NCBI GenBank assembly: GCA_963969395.1
Contig: OZ017805.1
Location: 8,494,001 to 8,558,000 of the forward strand
Reading direction: 5' to 3'
DNA length: 64,000 nt
DNA from: Pseudoscleropodium purum
Lineage: Eukaryota; Streptophyta; Bryopsida; Hypnales; Brachytheciaceae
The notes beneath the pieces are model-generated. The model ran no database searches, was not told where the DNA came from, and worked only from the letters and a program-made list of their open reading frames with translations. A program made the position numbers and the translations under genes. Of this stretch, positions 26,290-39,600 are shown one piece after another. How positions within the stretch are numbered: position 1 is the stretch's first letter; each line of letters starts with the position of its first letter.

Positions 26290-26925
26290 AATTAATGAAT
26301 TAAAATCACTAATTGTCTATAGTTTGTGTAAATTACACTAATTATGTGTTTTGTTAATCAATAGTGGAAGCAAACGTGTAATTATATGTATTTTAAGTAA
26401 ATTAGACATTACATCATGGAAATTATTTAAATCAAAACTGAAAGTCAACCTATAATTATCTATAACTTATGTAAATCAGACATTTTATAGAAAGTGTCAT
26501 TCAAATCTAAACCCCAACAGTAATTGTCTATAATATATGTAAATTACACATTATGCAAAAAGTATAAATCAAACTTAAACACAAAAAATAATTGTCTATA
26601 TATTATGTGAACTATACGGGATATAGAAATTGTAAATGAAACTTGATTCTAAAGTGTAATCCTTTGTAATTTACGCATTATATAAAAAAAAATGTAAGAA
26701 AAAACTTGAAGCCAAAGTTTAATTGTTGATGACTTATGTAAATTAGTCATTGCATAGAAACAACAGATATAAAAACTTGAAGTCAAAGTATAATTGTCAA
26801 TAACTAATGTAAATTAAATGTTGTATGTAAACACTATAAATGAAAACTTCAAGCCAAAGAATAATTGTTGGTAGCTTACATTAATTTAGACATTTAACGA
26901 AAATTATAAATGAAAATTAGAAGTC
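26290..26925 (+). repeat. Diverged tandem array, about 70-bp unit, about 9 copies
   Basis: Each unit carries a taattgtctataacttatg-like segment, then taaattaga/cacatt, an AT-rich run with tataaatgaaa, and aagtcaaag. Landmarks recur near 26311, 26378, 26452, 26520, 26590, 26659, 26720, 26792 and 26861. Units are strongly diverged. Confidence 0.75.
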
Positions 26926-27725
26926 ATCTTCAAACCTACCATAAGCATTCTTGGATGAGGAAGGCAACTTCTCCTCTAAACCTTGACTCTTTGTTTGTAA
27001 AATAAAATAATCTAAGAAAAAGATTATTGGATCTACCTTGTCTTTCTAGATGCATTATTTTGAGTTTGTTGTTTAGTCTTTTGCAACCCATCCTTGCATT
27101 TGTGACATGAAAAATTTGAAATAGAAGGGGCTAAAATGCCATTGTAAACCATTTAGAAAGTACAATACAATCGTGCTCTTACATTTCGTTTGATCCATTT
27201 TACATTACTTTGTTTGAAAAAGAATGGCATGTCTAAACTAAACTACGAATATTCTAGTCAATTGAATTATTAAACGAAATCATATAGTGCACTGCTAGTG
27301 TAGAAAATTAGAGCACTTCCATTTATATTCACAGGATGTCATTCTAATACATCTTTACGAAGGTTGGTCATGCCTTAGCCACAAAAGTTAGAATGCTATG
27401 TAAATTACGGAAACAACCAACTTTTAATGGTGTGTACCCGTGATATTGCTGCCCAAGTACTCTCTAATATCATTAATTGCCATATTCACTACCATACAAT
27501 TGCCAAAAATCAAGCATTCAAAAAAGCAGTGGAACAACACATATTATCAACATTATAGGTCAAAATTGCTAATATTAGTACTAAACTTTGAAAAGAGAAA
27601 AAGAGCTGGACTTGTGAAAAAAAGATCATTTTCTAGTTGACCTACACTCTAAACCTTACGCGATTGTCATCTTGTTCCTCCTCCTCATTTGCTATAGGAT
27701 CCAACTGATTTTGTACATTTTCCCC

Positions 27726-27954
27726 TTATGCAGGTGAAATCTTGATCAAAGTCTTCGACAATTCCTTGTCAAATTTGAAGTGGTGGACTTCATGGTCAGG
27801 CCAATACTCCCCATCGTATATTAGTAGAAAACACTCTGTCAACTCCTCCTCTGCATATGGTTCTTCATCCTCCACCACATCTAGATACCCAATGTTAGTG
27901 CACATTTCAATGTAGCCAAACTCTATATTTGTTGACTTCATCCACTTCACTTTC
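27726..27954 (-). pseudogene. Unknown coding fragment, interrupted by MITE copy 3
   Basis: A minus-strand frame gives WKVKWMKSTNIEFGYIEMC, then an acidic stretch and FLLIYDGEYWPDHEVHHFKF, ending at a TGA just left of 27726. Its composition (balanced, with Trp, Tyr, His, Glu) looks genuinely coding. Upstream it runs straight into the MITE at 27955, whose insertion adds foreign residues to the frame. I do not recognise the protein. It lies on the same strand as the TE relics at 29520-35180 and may be the distal end of one of them. Confidence 0.45.
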
Positions 27955-28308
27955 CAGGGTTGACGAATCTCTACATCCGCCCGAAAAAGGCTTCCGTAAC
28001 CCGGACGTCCGTCCACACGGACACAACGTCCTTTCCGTCGTTGAAAAGCGGCCGCCTTAGCCGCGGCAGACGAGATGGGCGGACGGGATGGGCGGACGGG
28101 CGACCGCGGGATGGTTGGAATAGGGCGGTCGGGGAAGCGGACGGGGGAGATGGTCAGCGATTGGAGCAGTCAAGCGGTCGAGGCGAATGGTCCAAGCGGA
28201 CGGTCCATGCGGATGCTGCGTCCGCTAGACTTGCGAATGTCAGCGGATGCTGCGGACACAACGTCCGCGGTCGGACGTCCGAGACGTCCGACCATCCTGT
28301 CAACCCTG
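27955..28308 (-). mobile_element. GC-rich non-autonomous hAT-type element (MITE), copy 3
   Basis: Terminal repeats are CAGGGTTGACG at 27955 and TGTCAACCCTG ending at 28308. The flanks tcactttc (27947-27954) and tcacttcc (28309-28316) form an 8-bp duplication with one mismatch. It is inverted relative to copies 1 and 2: its left end matches their right end. The interior is dense in CGGACG/CGTCCG words. It encodes no transposase. Confidence 0.85.
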
Positions 28309-28319
28309 TCACTTCCTTG

Positions 28320-29515
28320 CTGTCTCCTTGATGTAACAAAGACATAACTTCACCTGAAGAAGAAAAAAAAAGTTTCTCCTTTTGCTTGTCTACCTCCTCA
28401 TTGACTTATGCAAGATATTGACGGAGGTCACTCTTGAATTTGGGAAGTGTAGACATCATATCAAGTAGGAAAGTAGGTGAACAACAAAGGAAAAAAAACA
28501 CAAATTTTTTTGAAAACAACATGATAACCCTGAACCTTGAACACAACCCTTTATACTTGGAGACCCAGCCTTCTTTGCATTGAAATCATCATCATCATCA
28601 GTGAATAGGATTAGACTTCAATTTGAAGGCCTAAACCTTAAACATCACACCAATTTCAAACATTACACAGAAATTCTAATTACCTTGTAAATCATGTAAG
28701 AGATTGAAGAATGAGTACATTTACTTAAATAGGGTAATAATGAACTCGAGTGAATTTAATACAATTAATACCAAAAATTATATTGATTTAAAAAATTATA
28801 TTAAATAAGTCTACAAACCGCTAATTCAATAGGATTTAAAAACTATTCTATTGTATCCATTCAATTTACACCACAAATGAAAATTACAGATTTAAGTACT
28901 AAACCCTAAAAATGTGACTTATTCTTTTCAAAATCCAGTGTTGATAAAAACACCCAATTGGTTTGATGGGCTTGCTTAGGGGCACTATCACTGTATTACA
29001 AACCTAGATAGTATTTCCAAGCATTGTATGTGTTCTTTTTCTACCTAACCAAAAGCAAAACTTCATTAGTCTTGTCCAAAATTCCAAAATTTAAAAACCT
29101 AGATCCAATAGAAAGGTAGAACCTTAAGGCTCTAGTTGTAAAGCAACATTTCAACTAAAATACACATATTTGAAAATAGTTGGGAATAATGTCATCATCT
29201 TGTAAATACACTAGTAGAAAATGCTGAAATTTTAGTGTTTTCTACTAGTGATATTCTAGACAATCCATTATTTCTTCACATGAGAGACACCTTAATCCAA
29301 AATATAGTCTCTTCTTTCTATGTCCAAACTTCAACAAATGACAAGATCAGAAAGTATAAAACCTTAAATAGAATCAAGGCTTATCTCTAGCTCTTCAAAG
29401 TCAAATTGAAGCAGATGACTTTAATTGAGATTGCTGATTAGCAAAGAGACATAGCACTTCCTTTGCTTGGGTGGGCTTTGAATGGTTCCTTGTCATTTTT
29501 TTTGGTTAACTCTAG
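28320..29515. other. No supported gene
   Basis: AT-rich sequence with many stops in all frames and no repeat structure that I could see. Confidence 0.4.
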
Positions 29516-29519
29516 TTGT

Positions 29520-30480
29520 CAACAACACTTCAACGCTTGTTTCCAAAGTTGGTACCTCTTTCGCTTATAGTCCCTGTAGATGCACTGGAGTAGATATCTT
29601 CTTCTCCAGAATTGGGGTATCCTTAATGTTGTTGTCCTCATGAAGTAGGGAAGCATGGGACCTACATTCAATATTAGGGAGATTTATTATAGTAGTTGAT
29701 CCCATTTGATGCTAAAAAATTATTTTTGGTAGGCTAAGTTCATGGTTGCCATTGTCTTCTACAATACAAGCGTCGTCATCTTTCAACTCACCTTTAGAAC
29801 AATATCCTTGCAATGTTTCTTCAGTAGGACTTGAGGCACATAGTCATTTAGATTTGTTGAAGTCGGTTGATGGAAGGGTGTTGAGAACAGTCTCTTCATC
29901 TTCTCGGATTCTGAATGTAGTTCTAGTTCTTGTCCTCAAAATATCTCCATATTGGTGCTCCTCCTCCTATATCTTTTAGCCTTCTTCCTTGGCATCTCTA
30001 CGTCTAACTATATTGCAAAATTGAATGCATCTCCAAAAGTCATAGGCCTTAAAGGTTTTATGAGCTTGGGTCTCTACAGCCTTCTATAATTCAAAAATGA
30101 ATAGGACAAAACAGAATTTCAACAGTGCATATCTTGTAGACACCAAAGTGGCTACAAAATTATATAAATAAGGTAGTCTAGCATTGGAAAAAATTAGAAT
30201 ACAAAATTCGAATGAGGAGTTGTTGGATTGCTTCTATAATCATCAACAACATAATATCACTTGAACTTAATATTTTGACTAGGGAATCATAGGTAAAACC
30301 ACATACTTGAAGGTCAACCATGATATTGTCAAGACGTTTGTAGGTAGAGCACTCGATTGCACCCTTAGGAGCCTAAAAATCCTCTATAGTGGTTTTGGTT
30401 GTCTCAAAAGAGGTTAATTGTGACTATAGAGAGGAATGTACTTGGTTACTTTCCACATATTGTGTTCCCTCTTTCTTTGT
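29520..30480 (-). pseudogene. Unknown minus-strand coding relic in two blocks
   Basis: Minus-strand reading of 30480-30180 is nearly open (LVAGTSLQGPSTKKEGTQYV, later NIMVDLQVCGFTYDSLVKIL). After a gap, 29990-29520 is open apart from four or five stops, with an Arg/Glu-rich start and a Ser/Thr/Glu-rich body. The gap could be an intron. I recognise no domain. Strand and position make it a candidate distal part of the TE gene at 32340-35180, but that is inference. Confidence 0.35.
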
Positions 30481-31567
30481 CGATGGTCCTTGCAAAGATG
30501 TTCCAGCTACGGACAAAATATCTATAAGAGTTAATTTCAATTAATTGAAACCACACAAAAGAAGAATATTAAAAACTTAGTCATAGCCCCATACTTGGTT
30601 GGACATAGGTTCCTCATGAAAGGAACATATCTCTTAGAAAAGAATCAACCTCTTGTAACCGAGAGGGCTTGTTGAAAGAAAGGTCAAAGACAATCATAAA
30701 AATGAGGATACATATTCCTATCATACAGAAGAACAATGAAGAAATCCTGCTAACTTTCCTGCGAAGATAGAAGGAAGAGAATACAATAAAGGCCTCTAAA
30801 AAAAACCCTCCTTTCCAAGGACTATCTTAGCAATAGTAAATGAATGGAAAAAAGGACACAGGAAAGTAGCTAATAAGATATCCCGGACCACGTAGAAGTA
30901 AAGGAATATACAATTCAGGAAGTGATATTGTCTTCGGCAACATAAAGTAGGAAGGAAGTTTTAGTGATGAAAGAGAAATAACCTCGATTGAACACATGTA
31001 AAAGGGACAAGAATTCAGCCAAAGTAAATGCTATCCTAGTATCCAACACTAGAAAAGGATCCAATATTGTCGAACATGAATTAGGAAAGGACTACAATGT
31101 TTAAGAAGAGCTAGAACCTCATGGTTCTTGTACGGAGGTACAAAAAAAGTAATAAAGAACAAAAATTGGAATGAAGCCATAGTTCTAAGGTCATAATGAT
31201 GCTTAGAAGTTCCTAGGAAGAACATATATACACATGCCGAATGAACATAAAGAAGATCTCTAATAGAAACACTTGCCTCTTTAACGACCATAAGAACATT
31301 AGTGGCAAAGAGAGGAGGACCAATAGTTGGAATTTGGTAAAATGTTTTGTACTAAACCCTAAAGCCCACAAAATTTTGGTTTCAATGAGGGCCCTACATT
31401 TGAGAGGAATAAAATTCAAATGCAACTCAATGAATAATTGAGAAACAAAAAAATTTAGCATAGATCATATGCATCTCGACAAACATACCTCCTCAATATG
31501 GACTATTATAGATGACTTCGGGACTTGAATCATGCTCCGTTGACTCCATGAAATCGAAGGATAAATG

Positions 31568-31860
31568 CTAATTGGAATTGAAGTCTTCATCACAGAACTC
31601 AGTAATACATTTGTTGGACTTTGAGGAGTGACTATTCATGCAAAAGGGATGATACGTGTGGTCGCAGGACGAAACAACAATGTCGTTGCAATGAAAACCA
31701 TCACTACACAATGGACAATTCTCTACATAAACTAAATTGTTGTTTTCCAAGTCCTTAGGCCTTTGAATTAGTGTGGGACTAAAGGAATTTGCAAGATTGG
31801 TCTTTGAGACAAGTGGAGGTCTCCTTTTAATTGCCTACTATATTTAGAATAAAAAAGCTT
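31568..31860 (-). pseudogene. RING-like zinc-finger fragment
   Basis: The minus-strand frame contains CPLCSDGFHCNDIVVSSCDH, then TYHPFC and, further on, CITEFCDEDF. The spacing C-x2-C, C, C-x-H, H-x2-C, C-x4-C resembles a RING or related cross-brace zinc finger. The reading is open from 31830 to 31568, then meets a stop. A finger of this kind follows TE proteins in some land plants, and this one lies about 500 bp downstream of the DUF7869-like relic on the same strand. It may be its C-terminal or a separate gene fragment. As a 60-90 residue piece it is unlikely to act alone. Confidence 0.55.
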
Positions 31861-32339
31861 TGATTAAATTGAAACTACTCATTAAATTGAGACTTTGAAA
31901 TGTCAAAAGATGTATTTAATTATTTTGCAACTGCTTCAAAATGTAGGAAGAACCCATAATGAACATTTGGGCTTCTTCATTTTACTCAAAACATTAAAAT
32001 AAAATATACTAAGATGTCATCAAATGAGGCTTTTATTTAAATTAAGACATACATGTGTGAACTCAAGAATAATTTTCGAGATGCTGAAACACAAACATTT
32101 GCATTCAAAAGGTCACAATAAAAGAAATTCAAAAACAAATACATTGAATGGAAAATACAAACTTAAGAAGCAAGTGTATAAAAAACAATACTATTAATAG
32201 AAACCAACATCTATTACATAGTGACACTACTAAAGTAAAAGCAACACATTGTATGCATGCAAATATATCAAAATATGTAAATGCAAAGTCTATTCTACCT
32301 CAAACTCTACATTAAAATCCTCTCATATAACTACAAACT

Positions 32340-35180
32340 ATTCATCCTTGTGCCATAGATTCATCGTTGTTTAAATGATCCATAAAGGCTACCATTGATG
32401 CTTTGATGATGTTGATTTGCAGCTTTGGAATTGCTACCCTTGAGCCTGAAGTTCTTTTCTAAATAGGTGGCTTCCAAGCTATCATGATACAATCCGTATT
32501 TGACCATGTTGAAGAGATTAATCAATTTTCACGCTACACATTCCCTTTCTTAGTGTCCCATCCATCATTCATCTCCATATTAATGTATCGTTCTACAACC
32601 AGCATCTAATACTGAATTTCAATCATATGCATATCCTTGGATCCAAATTCGGATTTGTAATGGCCCTAGTAAGCGAAAATGGCTTCAGGTCACTATTAGT
32701 AGGACGTACGACAACAAAATAACTTGCAAACGTATCACAATTCATACGGATCAAAGCACATGGTCAATCACGCTTACGTCCAACAAAGGATGTATTTTGT
32801 GCGTCCTCTTTAGGCATTAAAACATCCTTTTTCTTGCAATTTGTGTCATCTACTTCTATAATCTCTGTAGTAGGCCAAAAACCATGTAGTAATCTTGTAC
32901 GCGGTTCTAGAGGTGCATCTAGAGTAGTTCTTACATTTCTCCAATGCTCTTTTGTAGGACCAACCTTCCTCTTGAAATCTCTTGATTCTTCATCATTAGC
33001 CATTGCACTCCACATCGCAATGAACTTGTTCAAATCCTTCTTAATTTCATCCAATGCCTTCATCTTCCAAAGAACCAAAGGTGGAGGATCACCACTTGAC
33101 ATTTTCGGTAGTCCATCTTTAGTTGCAGACCACAAGCGAATCTCATTGCCATGAGTTAGCAACTAATCCCTATTTGTACAAAGGTTTTTGTACTCCATCA
33201 AAGGCCATCCATTAGAGTCCATATGGAACTTGAAATATTGGGATCTAGAATGACCTTCCAAAAAATTTGCGATTGCACTCAAATATCCCTCCACAAATTG
33301 CTTGAAATCAGAACTTCCTCAATCAAATGAAGAATGATAGGGTGTGTTTCAACATCTATAAAGGATTTCATAAGCCTTGGAAGTGTTGGGTAGTTATTTG
33401 TCTTCAATAAACCACTCCAACAACCAAAAAGAGCATCAATGTCCTCGTGAGTATGTCCTACAATGAGGAAGTTGATGTACACTTCACTAAAAATGCCTTT
33501 GTAGACCAACATGGAGCAAAAAGCAAAAACCCATCTATTTTTATTGTCACCAGATGCATTGTCCAACTGCAAAGTCAATATTGGTGGCAAAGAATGAGGT
33601 GGGATTTCTCCTTCTAGAAGAAGGAGGGAATCCAAGCAAATGTCAAAGCCATCCAAAAGTGCCTTCGTTAGTGTGGATTGTGTCTCTTCTTCTAAAAATA
33701 CCTTGCGTGATGAATTCTTGGATTCTTGTTCAACTCAGCAATGGAGCCAATGGTATGATTTGAGTTCGTTGGATAAATGTTTAGACCATAGTATGCATAT
33801 TGAACATCCCCATGACCATGGGCAATCATACCCGTAATAGCAATTGGTATTTTCATGAAAGAATCTATCGCTTTGGTCTTATGAGAGAAATGTGGAGAAG
33901 CGGTCTTGGAGTGATCCATTTTATCATGGATGATGGTTAGCATCTTTTGAGGATATTTCTCAAAAATATGCTTATTTGCATAGTATAGTTTTCTATAGGC
34001 CTTTTGCTCTATGATTTGGATATCTAGAATTCTTGACTACTTTTCTTGTGCATAGGAAAGTAGAGTACAAGTGCTCCTCAACTGCTTATATTGATCACAC
34101 AAACCACAACATGCAAAAGTGTCTACACGTGTCTTTAGAGCAAATTCCAAGAAAGAAGCCTGTCAAATGTTGTTCAAACCACTAGAAGAAATTGGCTATA
34201 AATTCAATGGTGCATCTGCTTCATTGATTTTTGGTAATTGAGTGCTCCAAAGAAATGTTGAAGGCAAAAACCATTGCAGTGACTTTCTCCCTTGATTTGA
34301 GGGTCCTTATTTTGTGTGGCATTTTGTTGGCCTCCGGCACAATCATAGTTCTAAGTGTGACAGTAGCCTGCAAAGTGTGCATCCAAGGTTTCTTGGACCT
34401 CAAATTCCCATGTTCCTCTAGTTTCTTCCCATCTTTGGCCATATCCTTGTACCTATCAAAGGTACCCTTTGAAATCCCATGAATAGTCCACCACACAATA
34501 GGGCACACGTTTCTTTCTTTCAACGTTATCCACTCCTTCCCAGATGGGTCTTTGTGAATTTGCCCATAGACATCAAGGAGACACTTCTTCTGATTGTATA
34601 CTTGATCCTTCACATAAAGTTGAGTACGAAAGACTTGAATTTGCCCACACGGAAAAGGCTGCAAGTAATTGCTCTTGCAACATGTTTTTGTAGAAACTTT
34701 AGTGATTACTTGCATCGTGAAAAGCGACTATTTTTTAGGAGGAAGGTTAGACTCTACCCTTTGACCAAAGCTTTCATACAATTGAACTCCTTTACGAACC
34801 CTCTGATGAAGTACACAAACAACCATACTGTATATATTTGTCTGGTCATAGTCATACAAACTAACACCAACCAGAAACACTTGCTTTATGTACCAAGAAT
34901 GCATTGACTTTATCCATGCACTTGGGACTTCCTCCTCTCACAAAGACTCCACAATTTGAATGGCCACTCGATCACTACCAAGAGGCTTCCCGTCCATATC
35001 AGTGACTAGATCTGGATCCACATTTCGACAAATTCCATTTACAATGTCATCTCCTACTTCATTCCGAAGTGTAACACAATGAGGGTGCCACTTCACCTTC
35101 GAAACTCCTACGCACACAACGATTCCAGAAGGTAGCACAGGCATTGGATTCTCAAATTCTTCAGGCCCATGAATATCCAT
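32340..35180 (-). pseudogene. DUF7869-like transposable-element gene relic
   Basis: On the minus strand, 35180-34938 gives an 80-codon frame ending VTDMDGKPLGSDRVAIQ. Next, 34715-34221 encodes CPIVWWTIHGISKGTFDRY and a Lys-rich stretch. Frames at 33943-33692 and 33656-33279 hold HDKMDHSKTASPHF, ITGMIAHGHGD, LQLDNASGDNKNRWVFAF and VGHTHEDIDALFG. Finally 33162-32764 encodes a C-terminal region, continuing to about 32640 with VVVRPTNSDLKPF. The D-N-A-S-x-D-N-K-N and VGHTHEDID blocks are the hallmarks of DUF7869 proteins, which carry an RNase-H-like (DDE-type) core and are TE-associated in plants and animals (recalled, not searched). At least three frame changes and several stops show that the gene is dead. 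Confidence 0.7.
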
Positions 35181-35351
35181 TCTCTAGGGAAAATAATATT
35201 TATAAGTAAATTTATAATTGATAAGACATACATACTACTTGCATTCAGTTCCTACAAGACCAAAAGTAGCAAGTATCAACTAAAACAACAACATAAGTTG
35301 AAGCCAATGACATCGAGAGAATCCTACATCTAAGTGTCCAACTAGATTTCA

Positions 35352-35403
35352 AGTTTCTAAATAAGGTTTCTAAATAAGTTTCTAAATAAGTTTCTAAATA
35401 AGA
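35352..35403 (+). repeat. Microsatellite-like (aagtttctaaata)x4
   Basis: Four near-perfect 13-base units, aagtttctaaata with one aaggtttctaaata variant, in direct tandem. Confidence 0.85.
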
Positions 35404-35577
35404 CATGACAATACCACTTTAAAGCGTCAACCCTTTAAAAGAGAAGGGACACATTACTTCTTAGTCAATCATCTATCCACAATATTACATTTACAAACTT
35501 GACATTTGTATTCTCGACACAACTTTAACAATAGTAGTAAAGTTAAAAATAATGAGGTCTTTAATAATAGTCATTAG

Positions 35578-36130
35578 TATCCTAAAAACGAGGATATTCA
35601 AATCTATGTTATTTTGATTCAATCATGTTTTAGTATATGAAACCATCGCTTTCAAATTTGTTAAAGAGGTATCGACGATACAATTTCAAAGCTTCATATA
35701 AGTTAATCAACACTTTCGAGTGTAAGACCATAGCATTGAGTCGATGAAAGAGGTTCTAAGCATCACTATATATGTTATCCCATATATGGTTGATGTTTAA
35801 TTAGATTCAACTAACAAAAGAAATTTGATTCAACCTTATCACTGAATCCACGATAAAAATAACTAAATTGAAGATTATTTATTAGATCAATTTACATCTA
35901 TAATTGTTATCATCGAGTCAATGATAAAAATAATCTTATTCATTATACTAACGGATTGGGTTATCCTCGATTGGACGATAACTAAAATGTACAGAATATC
36001 TAGACTAGTTACAGTAAGAACTATTATACAAGAAATGGTATCCATCAACAAACAATGAATAGATTTATCCTCGAATTGACAATAACCTCAACAATATAAA
36101 ATTCTAATGGGTATCGTCGACTTAAGGATA
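35578..36130. repeat. Cluster of dispersed 19-21 bp palindromes, group 1
   Basis: Eight related imperfect palindromes occur at 35578, 35670 (11-bp short form TATCGACGATA), 35731, 35836, 35907, 35961, 36065 and 36112. Their consensus is TATCNTYRANTYRASRATA. They are separated by 40-110 bp of unrelated AT-rich sequence, so this is not a tandem array. Spacing and flanks vary but the palindrome is kept, and copies with CpG (TCGA, GACG) coexist with deaminated versions. Confidence 0.7.
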
Positions 36131-36669
36131 TTGGATAACGAATATGATTATGTTGTTCCATAAATTCTGGTGTACGTTTCCGAACATTCATATCTAATGT
36201 TCACGACTATGCAAAATACATTGTCTACTATCAATCAAGTGATCACAAAATGCATGCATCAGTTATTAGTTCACGAGATTATGCACCTAAATTGCTCGAA
36301 GATGTGACAGAAAACAACAATTGGGATTATTAGGAACTATGCAAAGTTGTTGAGGTGCACGAATACTTCCTCCCTAAATTGTCAGTGTGCTTGCCTAAAC
36401 TATCAACTCTCTGCAAAACTCACAAACATGAATCCAAAACATTTGCGATGAATAGAACAGTAAAGATGTGTGGGAGTCCTTTGAGACCAGCAAGAGAAGA
36501 AAGAAAGAAAACAGCATGCTTGCCAAGGAAAAACTTCTTTACGGCGTGAAGATGTCAGGGACAGAAGGCAAAGCTCTTCGGGCAAGAATACTTCAGCACG
36601 AGAATAATTCAATGCAAAAGCTCCTTAATTCAAATTTCCTTGAAATCCACAACATATTCGCTCAATTCT

Positions 36670-39600
36670 AGTGTACTTTCTTATAAAGCACTTCTATCCC
36701 TTCATTTCTGCCACTTTCTGGTAGCTTTTGGCCATAGTTAGTTATTAGTTACTTTACAAAGAATAGGTCACTTCTACTTTGTGTCATTTAATGCAGATGG
36801 TTGACTTCTTTGTTTGGGAGCTGTTATTTATGGATTTCTAAAAATTTTGTTTTGCAAGTTGTATCTAGTGGCTTCCTACTATACTTTTGTTTTGGCCAAC
36901 TTTTTTTTGGGAAGGCATATTCTAAAGTTCCAATTTTAGGCTTCTGCATGAGGAATAATGTTTGGATTTAGGATTTAGGGACTAATATTTTGTTTCAATT
37001 TTATGTAACCCGGGTGGGTGGAAGGGACATCCATTACAGGGCATTTTCTATCAATATTTTAGAGAACTCATCTAAACAGCTTAAAACATAAAAAAACAAG
37101 ATGTAACTTCCAAGTTTAAAACTATCTTAGATCAAACCATCCATCCATCCATCCCTCAAAATATCTCCTCAAAACTTCTCTTTTCAATTTTTAATGGTAA
37201 TATATAATGAACCAAATAAAGGTTATGTCAAGAACTTCTATGGTATCTATTCCACCATGATACAAATGTCAAATCATAAGAAACTATTAGACTACATATG
37301 TTGTATTAACAAATCCCTCAAATCAGTAGGATTTAGACCCTAAAACAGATTCTTGCCACAAACTTGGATAGAGCTACAAATTAGAAGTTTTAACTTAAAA
37401 AGTTGTGAACGTCACCTGAACCCATACAATCAAACAAACATGTAGTTGGTTAGAATGTGCATGTCAGATGTCTTTAGCTCATAGTAGCTTGTTATTGCAA
37501 TTATAAAAGAAAAAACAACAACTACAACTCAAAACTTCACATAATAATATGGAAATGATAATATAGTCTAAAATATAAAACATAGAAGAAAGTCCTCCTC
37601 AAGACACCTATGAAGAAGTCATCTATGACATCTCTACTCCAAACTCCCCCAAACCCCATAAAAATGCACTTTTAAATTGCAAGTAGAGAGCAGCTTGCAT
37701 ACCAAGTTGAAAAGGATGGACATTAGTTGTGGCCACTTATTTATAAGCAAACCTCATGGTCCTGCCATGGCCAAATTTTCCCTAATTTTCAAAAGAGAGA
37801 GCAGGAAGTTCAAATAAAGTTCCCACTAGTATGATTTTAAAAAAGAAGGAGAACGTGTGTTAGAAGGGTGATTTCAATTTTCAAAAAAGTCTATACCCCA
37901 TGAGTAATTAAAGGACCGTCAATCTATTAAGTCCCTAATATGGTTGGTGTTTAAAAATCATGGCAACCAATGGACTAAAAACCAAAGTCAAATCAGCAAC
38001 TTTAGTAGTCAAAATAAATTTAAATCAAAGCCTTGTCCATTACAAAAGGCCTACTAAATTTAAAGGAATTCCTTTATCACTTTATAGTCAAGTGCAACTT
38101 CATCAAATACATGGGGAAGCCTTGAAAAAATTCCCTTCTAATGGTCAAATCATAGCTCAAAGTAAGACTAATCAATTCACTTTAATTTTTAATCATGAAA
38201 AAAACCTTTTCACTTTGTACCAATAGAAGTAATCATATGAAATTCCATCAAACATCTGATTGGGAATTTTAAAAGAAAACCATCATCTACCATTGGTTTT
38301 TAGTAAAGACAAGTCACATAAATCCAATAATGCCATTGCATCGTATTGGACTTAATAGCTAATAAAAAATCTCTACTACTTAAAAATAGAAGGACTATAA
38401 GGGTGGGAGGGAGGGACTAAAAATGACAAATTTTAATCTTCTACCATAAATTACATACTAAATAGCTTTAAGAGGTATACTATTTAATACCATCACATAA
38501 AAAATCATCAAGAATATCCATGTCTCAAGATAATTCTTTGAGATTAATCAAAAGGGGCCCTTTAAGCTCAAACCCTTTTGGCAAAGTAAATTATATCTAG
38601 ACTAAGGGTTTAGAATTTAGGGTTTAGGGTTCAAGAAATGAAGGGTGTTTACGGTTCTAAACCCTAAATTCCAAAGATTTTCATGACTAAAAAAAAATAT
38701 TTCAATGAAAAAGAATATGACAAACTTGTATATTGTTTGTGGAAGATTTAGGGGGTTTATTACTTGTAGTTTTAAGCTTCATTATGCATTTGTAAACGGG
38801 AATTGGAAAGGGGTTAAAAATAAATAATCGAAGTTCATACATATGATAGAAAGATTGTTATCTAAAACTAGATTAAAGCTTGGCCGAAATTTGCTAAATT
38901 TCAACCAGTAGGGGCTCTCAATTTTTCCAAATCCGACCTAAGATGTTTATACTTTAGGCCGAATGGAACTACCACTCATTCTAAGTATTCTTAGATGGCA
39001 TGGTTGGGACGCCAAACCTTCTAGCTCCAGGCAAGCAATTGAATTGAAATATTTGGTATTCCAAATTCACATCTGAGGCTAGATTGGGCCCCTTCGTTCA
39101 ATCATGAACTCCTCCACCATCTATGAATGCAAACTCTTTTCTTTTCTTTTTGCATGCATATTAATTGTTTTTTCTAAAAAAAACTTCCTTCTACTTAGTC
39201 TTGTTGAAGTTTAGGAGCTTTGTTGTGAATGTGAGTCTTGTTGAAGTTAGTTATAAATTGACTTCAATGTTACTATTATAATTGGAATATATAGTCATTA
39301 TTATTCAATGGCAAAGATATGTGCTTGCAAATACTCAACGTATAGTTCTGCTACTTGAATATTGAAAAGCTTAAATTAAGCTTTAAGCATTAGTAAATTT
39401 CAATCTACCAAGTTCCAAAGTTTTTATTTAACATTATTAGATATTTGACTCTGTTTGCAAAACAAGGCTTATTTAAACTTTTAGTTTCTTATTTTGATGT
39501 TTTTCTTTTTAATTTTCGATGCCTGAATGACTTTCAGAATTTTTAGAAACGTGTTTAATTTAATAATCTTGAATGTGGTTCTATATAGAGAAAAATCAAT

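Noticed and set aside
37138..37156. ccatccatccatccatcc microsatellite as a notable feature
   Set aside because: Too short and common to mean anything.
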